This document shows positions 22,668 through 47,834 of a stretch of DNA of 64,000 nt, in pieces. The stretch comes from Artemia franciscana (lineage: Eukaryota > Arthropoda > Branchiopoda > Anostraca > Artemiidae). Numbering within the stretch: position 1 is the first letter of the stretch; the number at the start of each line of letters is the position of its first letter. The position numbers were made by a program, and so were the translations under genes. The DNA is taken from contig NC_088868.1 in NCBI RefSeq assembly GCF_032884065.1, positions 7,946,963-8,010,962 of the forward strand, read 5' to 3'. The notes under the pieces were generated by a model that was not told where the DNA came from, did not search any database, and saw only the letters and a program-made list of their open reading frames with translations.

Positions 22668-37117
<14,450 letters not shown>

Positions 37118-38090
37118 AATTTTCAGCTCCTGAATCCACGCTAAAAGTGTTTGTCCTCAGCGCCAGAAAATAAATTTCAACGTTGCCATTAATAAAATGA
37201 AGTATCAATATCTATAAGTAAGAATTAAGGGTGCAGAAAGCACCGAAAAGTATAGTTTAAAAAAAGAAGAAAAGCCAGAGTCTGGTTAGTTTTATCTATT
37301 TATTCTGTTTGGTAGCTCTAAAATAGTAATAAGTAAAGATAGGATTCCTCTCGTTTAGGGCCAAATTTTACCGTACTTTTTTCTGAAACTGATTTCTTTA
37401 GACTCAACACATTCTTCAATCCTTATAAAATTTACATAATCTTTAAATCGTCTAATCTTTATCGTTAATAAATAAAAGGCAATAAAGGTAATTTAAAGAA
37501 AAAGGAATAAAAGGAGAACTTATGAGATTGTAGTAGATCAATATTCCAAAACAAAACACATTCCCTGCGAACACAGTAAGCTGGAAAGCTTATAGCCACT
37601 AGCCCTGCTTTATTGATCAGTCATGCCAGCAAAATCACTTGATATCTCTGTTTTACAATGTCATTTAATCAAAAATATTTGCCAAAAACTTTTGCAATAG
37701 ACTAACTTCAAACTAGAATTAACAAGACAGTTTTTTTTTCCAGAATGCTATTTAATTTCAGAAGACCAAAATAGTTTTCTGAACGCTTTCCTATTCCTTC
37801 AAGAGGATCTCCTACAGATTGAGATCTCGAATTCATTTTTAGGAATGAAATAATAAATCGGCCATAAGTTCCTCGTTCAAATATGATTCTCGTGCGGTAC
37901 AAGCCTCCAAAAGAAATTGTCCGCTATAAAAGCCTTGTTACTCCCTTCCTCAACACAAGTCCTACATAAGATTTTTTTTTAGGCAAATTCTGCATTAAGC
38001 TGGGTTTCGAAAGTCTTTTTGTACCAGTCTAAAGGACCCAGAATGCACCTAGTTGAAATTGTTATAGCATTGCTAAAGACCTACTGCTAT
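37118..38090. other. 5' flank of mRpS17 and unassigned sequence
   Basis: The 5' UTR and promoter of mRpS17 must lie at the left end (37118 to about 37250), but I see no TATA box or certain initiator. A minus-strand frame at 37708-37902 has an unusually protein-like composition (IIFERGTYGRFIISFLKMNS) but matches nothing I know. Confidence 0.4.
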
Positions 38091-38890
38091 CTTTCAAACA
38101 GTTCGTGGTAAGGACCTTTAAGAAAGGACTCACCCGGCTCAAAAGTAACCGAAATTCAAAAAAATTGAATTTTGATAACAATAAATACGTCAAAAGAATT
38201 AAATATTTATCCCGATTTTAAATATGCAGATTTAATCAAGTTTAATACCATCCATCAACAGTTACGAGCCTGAGAAAGTTTGCCTAATTCTTGTAAAAGA
38301 GAAAAAAACCTTCGCAGAATTTTAATGAAAATCATACCATCAGATACAGCGTTTCAAGCTCCTATCTTCACAAATGTGGAATTTTGTATTTTTTGCCATA
38401 AGGACGATCATGGATTCGTGTTTATTTATTTTTTTTCCCGGGGTGATCTTATCAACCCATTGGTCCTAGAATTTTTCGAAGGGGTTAATTCGAATGGAAA
38501 TTAAAAGTTCCAATGCCCTTTTTAGACAACCAAAATATTGGAGGACAACTAGGCCCCTCCCACGCGCATTGTTTCTCAAAGTCACCAGATCAAAATTTTG
38601 AAATAGCCAAGCAAAGTCAAAATTTTTAATAACTATGTCATTGAGGACGATTTAATCCCCCGAAGTCCCCGAGGGAAGGGCTACAAGTTATAACTTTGCT
38701 CATTAAATTATTGATTATTAGTAATTATACAGACGTTTTCAGGGGGATTTTTTCTGGCGGTGTGGGTGTCGGGGGGATTGGGTTATGTGGGAGGATCTTT
38801 TCATGGAGATATTTTCCCTGGGGTAAGATAATCTCTATGTTAGCTCGGTATATCCCGGTATTATTTAAAAATGGTCAGAAACAAAATTAA
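38091..38890 (-). repeat. Dispersed repeat 'D', inverted long copy
   Basis: Reverse of 1961-2818: it starts with AAACAGTTCGTGGTAAG, GACTCACCCGGCTCAAAAG, passes CCCTTTTTAGACAACC, GGCCCCTCCCACGCGCATTG and CAGACGTTTTCAGGGGGATT, and ends in a foldback module. Both long D copies end in the same AAACTGTTTGA motif, which defines that terminus. Confidence 0.75.
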
Positions 38891-39745
38891 TAAACAAGAT
38901 TTTTCAACTGAAAGTAAAGAGTAACATTAAAACTTAAAACAAACAGAAATTTTTACATATACGATGAGGCCAGTTCCCTTGGCAATACCTTGCTATTTAC
39001 ACTAAAGTATTTCAAGTAATTTCAAAAGAGCTAATTATTCTAATTAAGCAGCCTTTGTGATTCAGGGGTATTCTTAAAGAATTGGAACACAATATGAATT
39101 TTAGCGTAAAGAGCGAGGTTCTGACCAGGAGGCAAACCTCCTCATATTAAGTGTATGAAGGAGTTCGCAACCTTGTCAATACCTCGCTCTTTACGCTAGA
39201 CTTTGAATTTTACAAAATAATGGCCAATATAAGCAACAACTTGTTTGTGTTATTTTCAGGCCAATCTTAGCATTGAATTTTACCTTAAGCAGCTTCATAA
39301 TTATGATTTTTATGTGATAATAAACCAAATATATTGTATGTGCTTGGCTGGTGATTGCTACTAAATTAAAAAGAAGTTTTTTTTCCAACTGAAAGTAAGG
39401 AATAACATTAAAACTTAAAACGAACATAAATTATCACGTATATCTTTTAAAGATTTTTTCCTTCATTTAATTCAGTCATTTGAGCATTGTTCAATTTGTG
39501 ACTCTATTTCAGGAAAATAGTTTCGACCTTTTTGGCTGTTTTGTTACTATGCCTTAAGAAACTAGTTCTGTAAATACTTCTAACTTAAGTTACGTGGGAG
39601 AATCTTTCCATAGAGGGAGAGCTGGATTCCCAAACATTATTTAAAAACTACCGGTAATTATACAAAATAAGTTTTTTTCAATTAAAAGTTTTTTTCAAAT
39701 AAGAAGCAACATTAAAACTTAAAACGCTATATGAGATGGGTTGCT
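38891..39745. repeat. Foldback family modules, broken copies
   Basis: Three outer modules (CAACTGAAAGTAAAGAGTAA at 38909, CAACTGAAAGTAAGGAATAA at 39388, and a partial one at 39700) and an inner inverted pair (TAGCGTAAAGAGCGAGGT near 39105 and ACCTCGCTCTTTACGCTA near 39182, ~60-bp loop) belong to the foldback family seen at 1085-1960. Confidence 0.75.
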
Positions 39746-40519
39746 TCTCCTCAGTAGCTCGCTCTTACGTTAAAGTTTCTTTTGAGCTTTTAAAAAAGGT
39801 TATGACTTATTTCGGTTTATAAAGATTCTGTGGGAATAATTAAATTATATTTATTGTATTCTAAGATCCAACGAACAGGAAGCATATTATGTTTTTGCTT
39901 CCAATTTGCTGTGTAATAGACTAGAAAGATATTTTATGAGAGTGAGGGAATCCTGTTCAGGCCGTAGAGCCTTTATGGGCATCACTGAATTATGTTTCTT
40001 TGATGATATTGTTTGACAAAGTTTATGAACTTCAGAAGAAAATTTGTGTCGTTTCACTTTGTGTCCCAACAGTTCTTAATTCCAAAAGGAAGCCAGCCTT
40101 TTGAAGTCTTCTATTTTAAAAGCTGCCAGAAAACAAAAATTCTATATTAAAAATCTCCCTTTTTTAATCATTTATTGATTTCTTGTTCTATCTTTCTTAG
40201 CTAGTGTTTGACTAGTGTTCGTATTCTCCCTCCTTTTCAGGCGGTAGAGCCTCTATGGGCATCACTCTAAAATGTTGTTTTTATGATATTTTCTTTTTTA
40301 AATATTGAAATACATTTCACATTATAAAAATGTATTTTACATGATTGAAAAATGTAAGAGGGTATTAGAAAAACTTGTAAACTTCAGAGAAGACATTTTC
40401 TTTTTGTCGCTACCAAACTAAAGACCACTGATAACGACGAACGAGGTTTTTCCCGTAAAAAATAAAAACAAACAAACCTGTCAGCAGCTGTCTTGTTGTC
40501 TTCATCCCAAGACTCTTAA
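39746..40519. other. Unassigned spacer with a direct repeat
   Basis: The phrase CGTAGAGCCTTTATGGGCAT followed by CACT (39961) recurs as CGGTAGAGCCTCTATGGGC and CATCACT (40242). About 100 bp around each share ATGATATT and AACTTCAGA(G)AGA. This is an old direct repeat, ~280 bp apart. No gene is visible. Confidence 0.45.
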
Positions 40520-41105
40520 TAAGAATGAATTTCATTGGTTGGCTTCGGGTTGCCTTTTTATTTCCTTTTATTTTCATTTTTCCACGAATAAACTTTGCAT
40601 CCACAACTATGCCTCTCCTGGCTGCCTGGGACTTCAGCACCCAAGTGGAGAGGTCAATGGTGACTTTTTCTTGGGAGCTGTGAGACACTTTACGGAGATC
40701 ACCAAGCTAGAAGCAGAGACTCCGACCCTTCTGCTATTGGACAACCATGACAGCCATCTCGATCTATTGGAGATAGAATGCAAGGAAAAGTTTGCGACAT
40801 TTTTGACATTTTCACCTCACTGTTCGCATAACTGCAATCACTAGACGTATGTTTTCTGTCTCCTTTCAAGAACGCACTAAAAGGGCTTTTCAACGAGTGG
40901 CTACAGTTGCATCCCGTTCAGCCTATTCCGATTTACGAAGTAGCTCCACTCAGCAGGGTTCCCTTCCAAGAGAAATGTATTGCATCGAACATTATATCTG
41001 CGTTCCCAGCCACTGGGATCTTACCTTTCAATCGTGACATATTTCCGAAGGGAGCTTTCACACCATCCAGATTCACCCCGCATCCGAACCAATCCCATTT
41101 TCCAC
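40520..41105 (+). pseudogene. Pogo-like DDE transposase, C-terminal half
   Basis: In order: FIFIFPRINFA (a degraded 'FPR-NF' strand, another frame), HNYASPGCLGLQHPSGEVNG (40600), FFLGAVRHFTEITK, TPTLLLLDNHDSHLDLL (40720-40770, second catalytic Asp), FATFLTFSPHCSH (to about 40828), then after a single frameshift LQSLDVCFLSPFKNALKGLF (third catalytic acidic residue in LDV) and NEWLQLHPVQPIPIYEVAPL, ending NIISAFPATGILPFNRDIFP and KGAFTPS (to 41075). This is the DDE_1 domain of pogo/jerky-type transposases. The DNA-binding N-terminal half is missing. Its signature (LLLDNHDSHL) differs from the Tigger at 23340, so it is a separate lineage. Confidence 0.85.
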
Positions 41106-42300
41106 TTCACAAGCATATATAAAGTAGTCAACCAAAAAAGTATCTGAGGCCTCAGAATGACCTTTGCCCTCATTTAATTTTGTCAATGGTCCAACTTGTG
41201 GCGAATAACACCTTCTTTAAAAATGTCCCATCGGTCTGTTGACAGCGTTATTCTTTTTGACCTTATTCTCATTCTGTAACATTGAAAATATAATTTTAAC
41301 ATCAGAGTAATGAACAATATAGTTTTGTTAAATCAGAAAGTCACAAAGAACATTAACAATGGGGAACAAATTGATTTTTATGATTTATCTAAGGGAAATG
41401 TTCTTCACTATATAAAAATATATTTAGGGCATAATCAGCCATCAACCGAGCTACTATATAAAAGTACATATGGAGTAGACCACCAAAAAAATCATTTGAG
41501 CATTTAAAATATTCTTTCCTCTAGGATAACTTTGTTTGTGCCTCAGCTTATGGCAAGTGACAGCTCATTTGAAGCGTCTCATCTTCCTAATGACAGCACT
41601 ACATTTTCGACGTAAATAAGAACATTGCTCTCATTCTGTGACCTTGAAAGATGTTTTTAAACTCAGAGCGATGAAAAAAAAGGTTTTGTTAAATACGAAA
41701 GGCACAGAGACCTTTAACAATGAGGAATAAATTGAATTGTATGATAAATCTAAGGAGAAATGTTCTTCGCCAAATAAAAACGCTATACAGGGATTAATAA
41801 GCTTAAGCAGGGCCAAAACCTGGGTTGCTATATTCAATTTGCCAGAAAAACTTTATTTGGAAACTAAATTGAATCCAAAACTTTTAAATGTGTTAAAACG
41901 AATATACCCTGAATCAGAGAAAAAATAAATTTCGAATGAGCTATTACACAAACATATATGAACTAGCCCCCCCAAAAAGTATCTGAGGCCTTAGAATACC
42001 CTTGCCCTGGGTTAATTTTGTTCCTGGTCTTACTCGTGGTGAGTGACACCTTCTTTAAAATGTATCATCGGTCTGTTGACAGCGCTACCCTTTTTGATAA
42101 GGATAGCAGCATTGTTCTCATTCTGTGACATTGAAAGTAGAATTTTATTAACAGGGCGATGGAAAAATGGTTTGTTAAATAATATAGTCACAAAGAACTA
42201 TAACAATGGTGAAAAATTGAATTTTAGGAAAAATCTAAGAAGAAAAATTCTTCACTAAATAAAAACGATATGAAGGGTATAATTTACCAAACCAGGACCA
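41106..42300 (+). repeat. Three diverged tandem units of ~360-490 bp
   Basis: Anchors recur three times: the phrase TCTGAGGCCTCAGAATGACC at 41144, ATCATTTGAGCATTTAAAAT at 41491 and TCTGAGGCCTTAGAATACCC at 41982; 'CTGTTGACAGCG' at 41236, 'AATGACAGCACTAC' at 41588 and 42072; TCTCATTCTGTGACCTTGAA-like at 41268, 41626 and 42117. Spacing is ~358 then ~488 bp. The second and third units are also carried in the 6.1-kb duplicated segments. Confidence 0.8.
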
Positions 42301-45039
42301 TCCTCCCTTCAGTTAATTTAAATTTGACACATTTATTTAAAAGAAATTGTCAAAGAGAAAAAAAGGGCGTCAAAAAAACTTGGGGAAGGGCTCACTGTCA
42401 ACCCAGCACCCTTTCTGTAGCCACCCCTGGTATCTTTTTTTACAGTCTTTATATCCTATTTGCAACATATTTTTTGCTAATTTTAGCAATATCAATAGAA
42501 AGTTTTTTTTTATTCTATGCTGTCTTATAAAATATTTCTTAAATTTAATTTTATTAATAAAAAATTTGGTGTGAGAAACTATTCGGAATCAATCATTCTT
42601 TAATTTTGTCATGGCTATACACCCTACCTGCATGTTTATTTAAAAAACAAAGACGTTGCCAAGATTATATTTGAAAATTAAATACTAAATGAGCATTTCT
42701 ATTATTTAATATATTTTTTATGGATCTTTAGGTTAGTATAAGACAGAATACGTCATCACTGTAATTAATTTTATAGATTGGGCGATCGACGAAGGGCGTT
42801 TCCTACATAATTTGTCAACACTGTGCGCTGGGCAATAGCCAGGGTGACGGGTGATCGGCTATTTCTTCAGACTAGTGTCCATGGATTCCACGGATAAATG
42901 TTATGGTCCACACGAACAGTACGTTCGTAAGTAAGTACGTTCCAATCTATTTTTTCTGATCAGCTTGTTTTTTTTATGTTTATTGACTCAACTCTGTGAA
43001 TTCGGCCCATGTTATGATACTTCTTTTCCAGAAAGGAATCTAAGCTAACACAGAAGTTTCTCCTAGGGAAGGAGGGTTTTTAAAAAGAACAAACTATACC
43101 TTAACGAACTATACGTTAAATATGGAGGTAATTGTAGAAAGCTCTAATATCCTTTTATAAAAGGGAGTCCTGACTGAAAGGTTCTTTTCCCTGAATATGA
43201 ATATTTTTGTATATATTGACTACTATACGTTAAACATGTTTAATACGTTATGTTAAATACGTTAATTAATAAATACGTTAAACAAACTATACGTCAGATA
43301 TGGAGGTAATTGTAGAAAGCTCTAATAGCCTTTTATAAATGGGAGTCCTGACAGAAAGGTTCTTCTCCCTGAATATGAACCTTTTTGAATATTTTGACTA
43401 CTATAGGTTAAATATGTTTAATACGTTAAACAAACTATACGTTAGATATGGAGGTAATTGTAGAAAGCTCTAATATCCTTTTATTAAAGGGAGTCGTGAC
43501 TGGAATGTATTTCTCCCTGAATATGAACCTTTTTGAAGATATTGACAACTATACGTTAAATATGTTCAATACATTATGTTAAATACGGTTAATTAATAAA
43601 TACGTTAAACGAACTATACGTTAGATATGGAGGTAATTGTAAAAAGCTCTAATATCCTTTTATAAAAGGGAGTCCTGACTGAAAGGTTCTTCTCCCTGAA
43701 TATGAACCTTTTTGAATATATTGACTACTATACGTTAAATATGTTTAATACGTTATGCTAAATACGTTGATTATTAAATACGTTAAACAAACTATACGTT
43801 AGATATGGAGGTAATAGTAGAAAGCTCTAATATCCTTTTATAAAAGGGAGTCCTTAAGGGGGTCGTCCCTTTTTATAAAAGGGAGTCGTTAATTAATAAA
43901 TACGTTAAACGAACTATACGTTAGATAGGGAGGTAATTGTATAAAGCTCTAATATCCTTTTATAAAAGGGAGTCCTTAAGGGGGTCGTCCCTTTTTATAA
44001 AAGGGAGTCGTTAATTAATAAATACGTTAAACGAACTATACATTAGATATGGAGGTAATTGTATAAAGCTCTAATATCCTTTTATAAAAGGGAGTCCTTA
44101 AGGGGTCGTCCCTTTTTATAAAAGGGAGTCGTTAATTAATAAATACGTTAAACGAACATATACGTTAGATATGGAGGTAATTGTAAAAAGCTCTAATATC
44201 CTTTTATAAAAGGGAGTCCTGACTGAAAGGTTCTTCTCCCTGAATATGAACCTTTTTGAATATATTGACTACTATACGTTAAATATGTTTAATACGTTAT
44301 ATCAGATACGTTATGCTAAATACGTTGATTATTAAATACGTTAAACAAACTATACGTTAGATATGGAGGTAATTGTAGAAAGCTCTAATATCCTTTTATA
44401 AAAGGGAGTCCTTAAGGGGGTCGTCCCTTTTTATAAAAGGGAGTCGTTAATTAATAAATACGTTAAACGAACTATACGTTAAATATGGAGGTACTTGAAA
44501 AAAAGCTCTAATATCCTTTTATAAAAGGGAGTCCTGACTGAAAGGTTCTTCCCCCTGAATATGAACCTTTTTGAATATATTGACTACTATACGTTAAATA
44601 TGTTTAATACGTTATATCAGATACGTTATGCTAAATACGTTGATTATTAAATACGTTAAACAAACTATACGTTAGATATGGAGGTAATTGTAGAAAGCTC
44701 TAACATCCTTTTATAAAAGGGAGTCCTTAAGGGGGTCGTCCCTTTTTATAAAAGGGAGTCGTTAATTAATAAATACGTTAAACGAACTATACATTAGATA
44801 TGGAGGTAATTGTATAAAGCTCTAATATCCTTTTATAAAAGGGAGTCCTTAAGGGGGTCGTCCCTTTTTATAAAAGGGAGTCGTTAATTAATAAATACGT
44901 TAAACGAACTATACGTTAGATAGGGAGGTAATTGTAAAAAGCTCTAATATCCTTTTATAAAAGGGAGTCCTGACTGAAAGGTTCTTCTCCCTGAATATGA
45001 ACCTTTTTGAATATATTGACTACTATACGTTAAATATGT
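41563..45039 (+). repeat. Higher-order repeat copy 0 (3.5 kb, lacks 1.26 kb)
   Basis: First of three tandem copies of a large segment. It has the unique part (41563-42917), then joins directly to GTAAGTACGTTCCAATC (42930), and then a satellite array (43095-45039). Relative to copies A and B it lacks about 1.26 kb, which in them holds a LINE fragment. The unique part is almost identical to 45051-46400 and 51152-52499. Confidence 0.92.
43095..45039 (+). repeat. Satellite array 0, ~13 units of 122-192 bp
   Basis: The unit phrase is GTTAGATATGGAGGTAATTG, TAGAAAGCTCTAATATCC, TTTTATAAAAGGGAGTCC, then either (long form) GACTGAAAGGTTCTTCTCCC, TGAATATGAACCTTTTTGAA, TATTGACTACTATACGTTAA and a run of TACGTTA sub-repeats, or (short form) TTAAGGGGGTCGTCCC and TTTTTATAAAAGGGAGTCG. 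From the GCTC anchor, spacings are 178, 148, 179, 178, 122, 122, 122, 192, 123, 192, 122 and 122 bp. Each unit has one AGCT (AluI) site. No coding content. Confidence 0.95.
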
Positions 45040-45169
45040 TGAAGCGTCATTTGAAGCGTCTCATCTTCCTAATGACAGCACTACATTTTCGACATAAATA
45101 AGAACATTGCTCTCATTCTGTGACCTTGAAAGATGTTTTTAAACTCAGGGCGATGAAAAAAAAAAGGTT

Positions 45170-45412
45170 TTGTTAAATAGGAAAGGCACAGAGACCTTTA
45201 ACAATAAGGAACAAATTGAATTGTATGATAAATCTAAGGAGAAATGTTCTTCACCAAATAAAAACGCTATACAGGGCTTAATAAGCTTAAGCAGGGCCAA
45301 AACCTGGTTTGCTATATTCAATTTGCCAGAAAAACTTTATTTGGGAACTAAATTGAATCCAAAACTTTTAAATGTGTTAAAACGAATATACCCTGAATCA
45401 GAGAAAAAATAA
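45170..45412 (+). other. Conserved small frame (80 aa), probably not a gene
   Basis: The frame with EQIELYDKSKEKCSSPNKNA and ends NVLKRIYPESEKK is open here and at 51221-51511 (96 aa), but in copy 0 (41737-41928) it is interrupted, because CAA of the second codon group is TAA there. Between the copies the changes are at a few sites, some altering amino acids. No domain is recognisable. The frame is inherited with the duplication and I see no sign of selection. Confidence 0.25.
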
Positions 45413-46504
45413 ATTTCGAATGAGCTATTACACAAACATATATGAACTAGTCCCCCCAAATAGTATCTGAGGCCTTAGAATACCCTTGCCCTGGGTTAAT
45501 TTTGTTCCTGGTCTTACTCGTGGTGAGTGACACCTTCTTTAAAATGTATCATCGGTCTGTTGACAGCGCTACCCTTTTTGATAAGGATAGCAGCATTGTT
45601 CTCATTCTGTGACATTGAAAGTAGAATTTTATTAACAGGGCGATGGAAAAATGGTTTGTTAAATAATATAATCACAAAGAACTATAACAATGGTGAAAAA
45701 TTGAATTTTAGGAAAAATCTAAGAATGAATATTCTTCACTAAATAAAAACGATATGCAGGGTATAATTTACCAAACCAGGACCATCCTCCCTTCAGTTAA
45801 TTTAAATTTGACACATTTATTTAAAAGAAATTGTCAAAGAGAAAAAAAGGGCGTCAAAAAAACTTGGGTAAGGGCCCACTGTCAACCCAGCACCCTTTCT
45901 GTAGCCACCCCTGGTATCTTTTTTTGCCGTCTTTATATCCGATTTGCAACATATTTTTTGCTAATTTTAGCAATTCAATAGAAAGTTTTTTTTATTCTAT
46001 GCTGTCTTATAAAATATTTCTTAAATTAAATTTTATTAATAAAAAATTTGGGTGTGAGAAACTATTCGGAATCAATCATTCTTTAATTTTGTCATGGCTA
46101 TACACCCTACCTACATGTTTATTTAAAAAACAAAGACGTTGCCAAGATTATATTTGAAAATTAAATACTAAATGAGCATTTCTATTATTTAATATATTTT
46201 TTATGGATCTTTAGGTTAGTATAAGACAAAATACATCATCACTGTAATTAATTTTATAGATTGGGCGATCGACGAAGGGCGTTTCCTACATAATTTGTCA
46301 ACACTGTGCGCTGGGCAATAGCCAGGGTGACGGGTGATCGGCTATTTTTTCAGACTAGTGTCCATGGATTCCACGGATAGATGTTATGGTCCACACAAAC
46401 ACCGTCGGTCTTCTCCAAGTGGTCCTGTCCTTGGTCCAGTTGGTCCACACATGGCTTCATCCTTAACAGAACTTCAGCGGGAGGAGATTTTTCCATAGTT
46501 ATCG

Positions 46505-46690
46505 GAGCGCCCATGCTTCAAAGCCATACTTGCCTATTGTCTTTAATACAATTTCCAATATTCTAATCTGGGTTTACAGACTTATTCTCTTATTCTTCTA
46601 AGTTTTTTTTTTCAAAAAACACCATGGGCCTTTGTTATTATATTTTAAACATCTTCACTGTACCCACGACTCTACTAATATCACGGAAAT
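46505..46690 (-). mobile_element. RTE LINE fragment inside copy A
   Basis: The plus strand matches 13660-13860 of the RTE LINE: GAGCGCCCATGCTTCAAAGC for AGAGCGCCCATGCTTTAGAG, CCAATATTCTAATCTGGGTT for CCAAAATTCTAATCCTGGTT, then CTTTACTAATA-like and the ACACCATGGGCCTTTGTT counterpart of ACACTCTGAGTCTCATCC. It therefore lies in minus orientation. It is present in copies A and B and absent from copy 0. Confidence 0.75.
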
Positions 46691-47690
46691 GAGGAAAAAG
46701 TATACTAATAACACGAAAATGAGGAAAAGATCTTGTTTGAAAAGATCTTTTAATTACAAAAGGTCCGTTAATTACAAATCAGTTACTATTACCCAATTTT
46801 ACGGGCAGGCCGAGTAAGACAAACCCAGCGCGCCGACTGAATCCATCTGTGAAACAGAATTCTTTCATGTAGTAAATGGCTCAGTCGTACCAATTTAAAA
46901 TCAGGTCCCAAAAAGGTAATTACAGACCCCTTAGTACACCAGAAAACATATTCGTCCATAAAGAACACACTATTTAATCAACATTTTTATAAATCTATTT
47001 TTATTTTTAAGTAAAAATTTAAAATTTTCAACAGTTGGGAAGTTTGAAGCATTTCCACCATTTGAAGAAAAAAAAATAAGTCCCTTTTCACGATACGGCT
47101 AGTGATCATTTCAGTGACAGTGACACTACAAAAAAAACACAGACCTTTTAAAAATAAAAATTGCTTATATTTTTCTAGCTCAAATTGTACGGAATGAACG
47201 AACTTTCTTTTCTGATATGAAAAAAAAAGTTTGTTACCTTGAAGAAATTTTGAGTTTTTAGCCTGTCTTTGAGATATTTGACGAATTTTATAGCACTTAT
47301 TTTGAAACTGTAGTAAATAGAGAAAAAAACCGTGTTTCTTTCAATTTAAAAATCATATTCTTGTAGATCTATATCTCTCCTTTCGATTGATATAACAATA
47401 CCCCGGATTCCTCAACCCGATAACTCGAAAAAAAATATCCTGAATCGTCACACTTAGTTATAGGCTAACCAAGTTGGCATTTTTGGTCTGTATCTCAGAA
47501 ACGCCCCGACGGCGAACATGCGCCCTGCGATATTCGTATTCAGCATGGTTGGCTACCCTAGGATCCATCCTCAGCACTTTCGTACCTTCCGCCATGGGTG
47601 GGTGCACGATACAGAATTTGGCGCCCTGGCTATTACTATGTTAAAAATATCATGGCCAAGAGGCTAGGCCGAGTAAGTACGTTCCAATCT
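46691..47690. other. Unique 1-kb part of the duplicated segment
   Basis: AT-rich with a GC-rich end (47500-47640, GCATGGTTGGCTACCCTAGG and CGCCATGGGTGGGTGCACG). The 11-bp GGCCGAGTAAG occurs at both ends (46809 and 47668), and AATAGCCAGGG (near 46316) has an inverted partner CCCTGGCTATT (near 47626). No gene is recognised. Confidence 0.5.
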
Positions 47691-47834
47691 ATTTTTTCTG
47701 ATTAGCTTGTTTTTTTTATGTTTATTGACTCAAAACTGTGAATTCGGCCCATATTATGATACTTCTTTTCCAGAAAGGAATCTAAGCTAACACAGAAGTT
47801 TCTCCTAGGGAAGGAGGGTTTTTAAAAAGAACAA

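Noticed and set aside
40410-40893. Minus-strand frames of 92 and 64 aa at the pogo transposase
   Set aside because: They are antisense to the pogo-like DDE domain, which has clear family motifs on the plus strand.
45754-46157. Frames of 75-108 aa repeated at 42270, 45754 and 51853
   Set aside because: They overlap each other in different frames of the duplicated segment, contain homopolymer-driven stretches and have no recognisable domain. They are copied with the segment.
46632-46817. 61-aa frame with CLKRSFNYKRSVNYK, also at 52730
   Set aside because: It starts in the decayed RTE LINE piece and its repeats reflect a local duplication of TTAATTACAAA, not coding.
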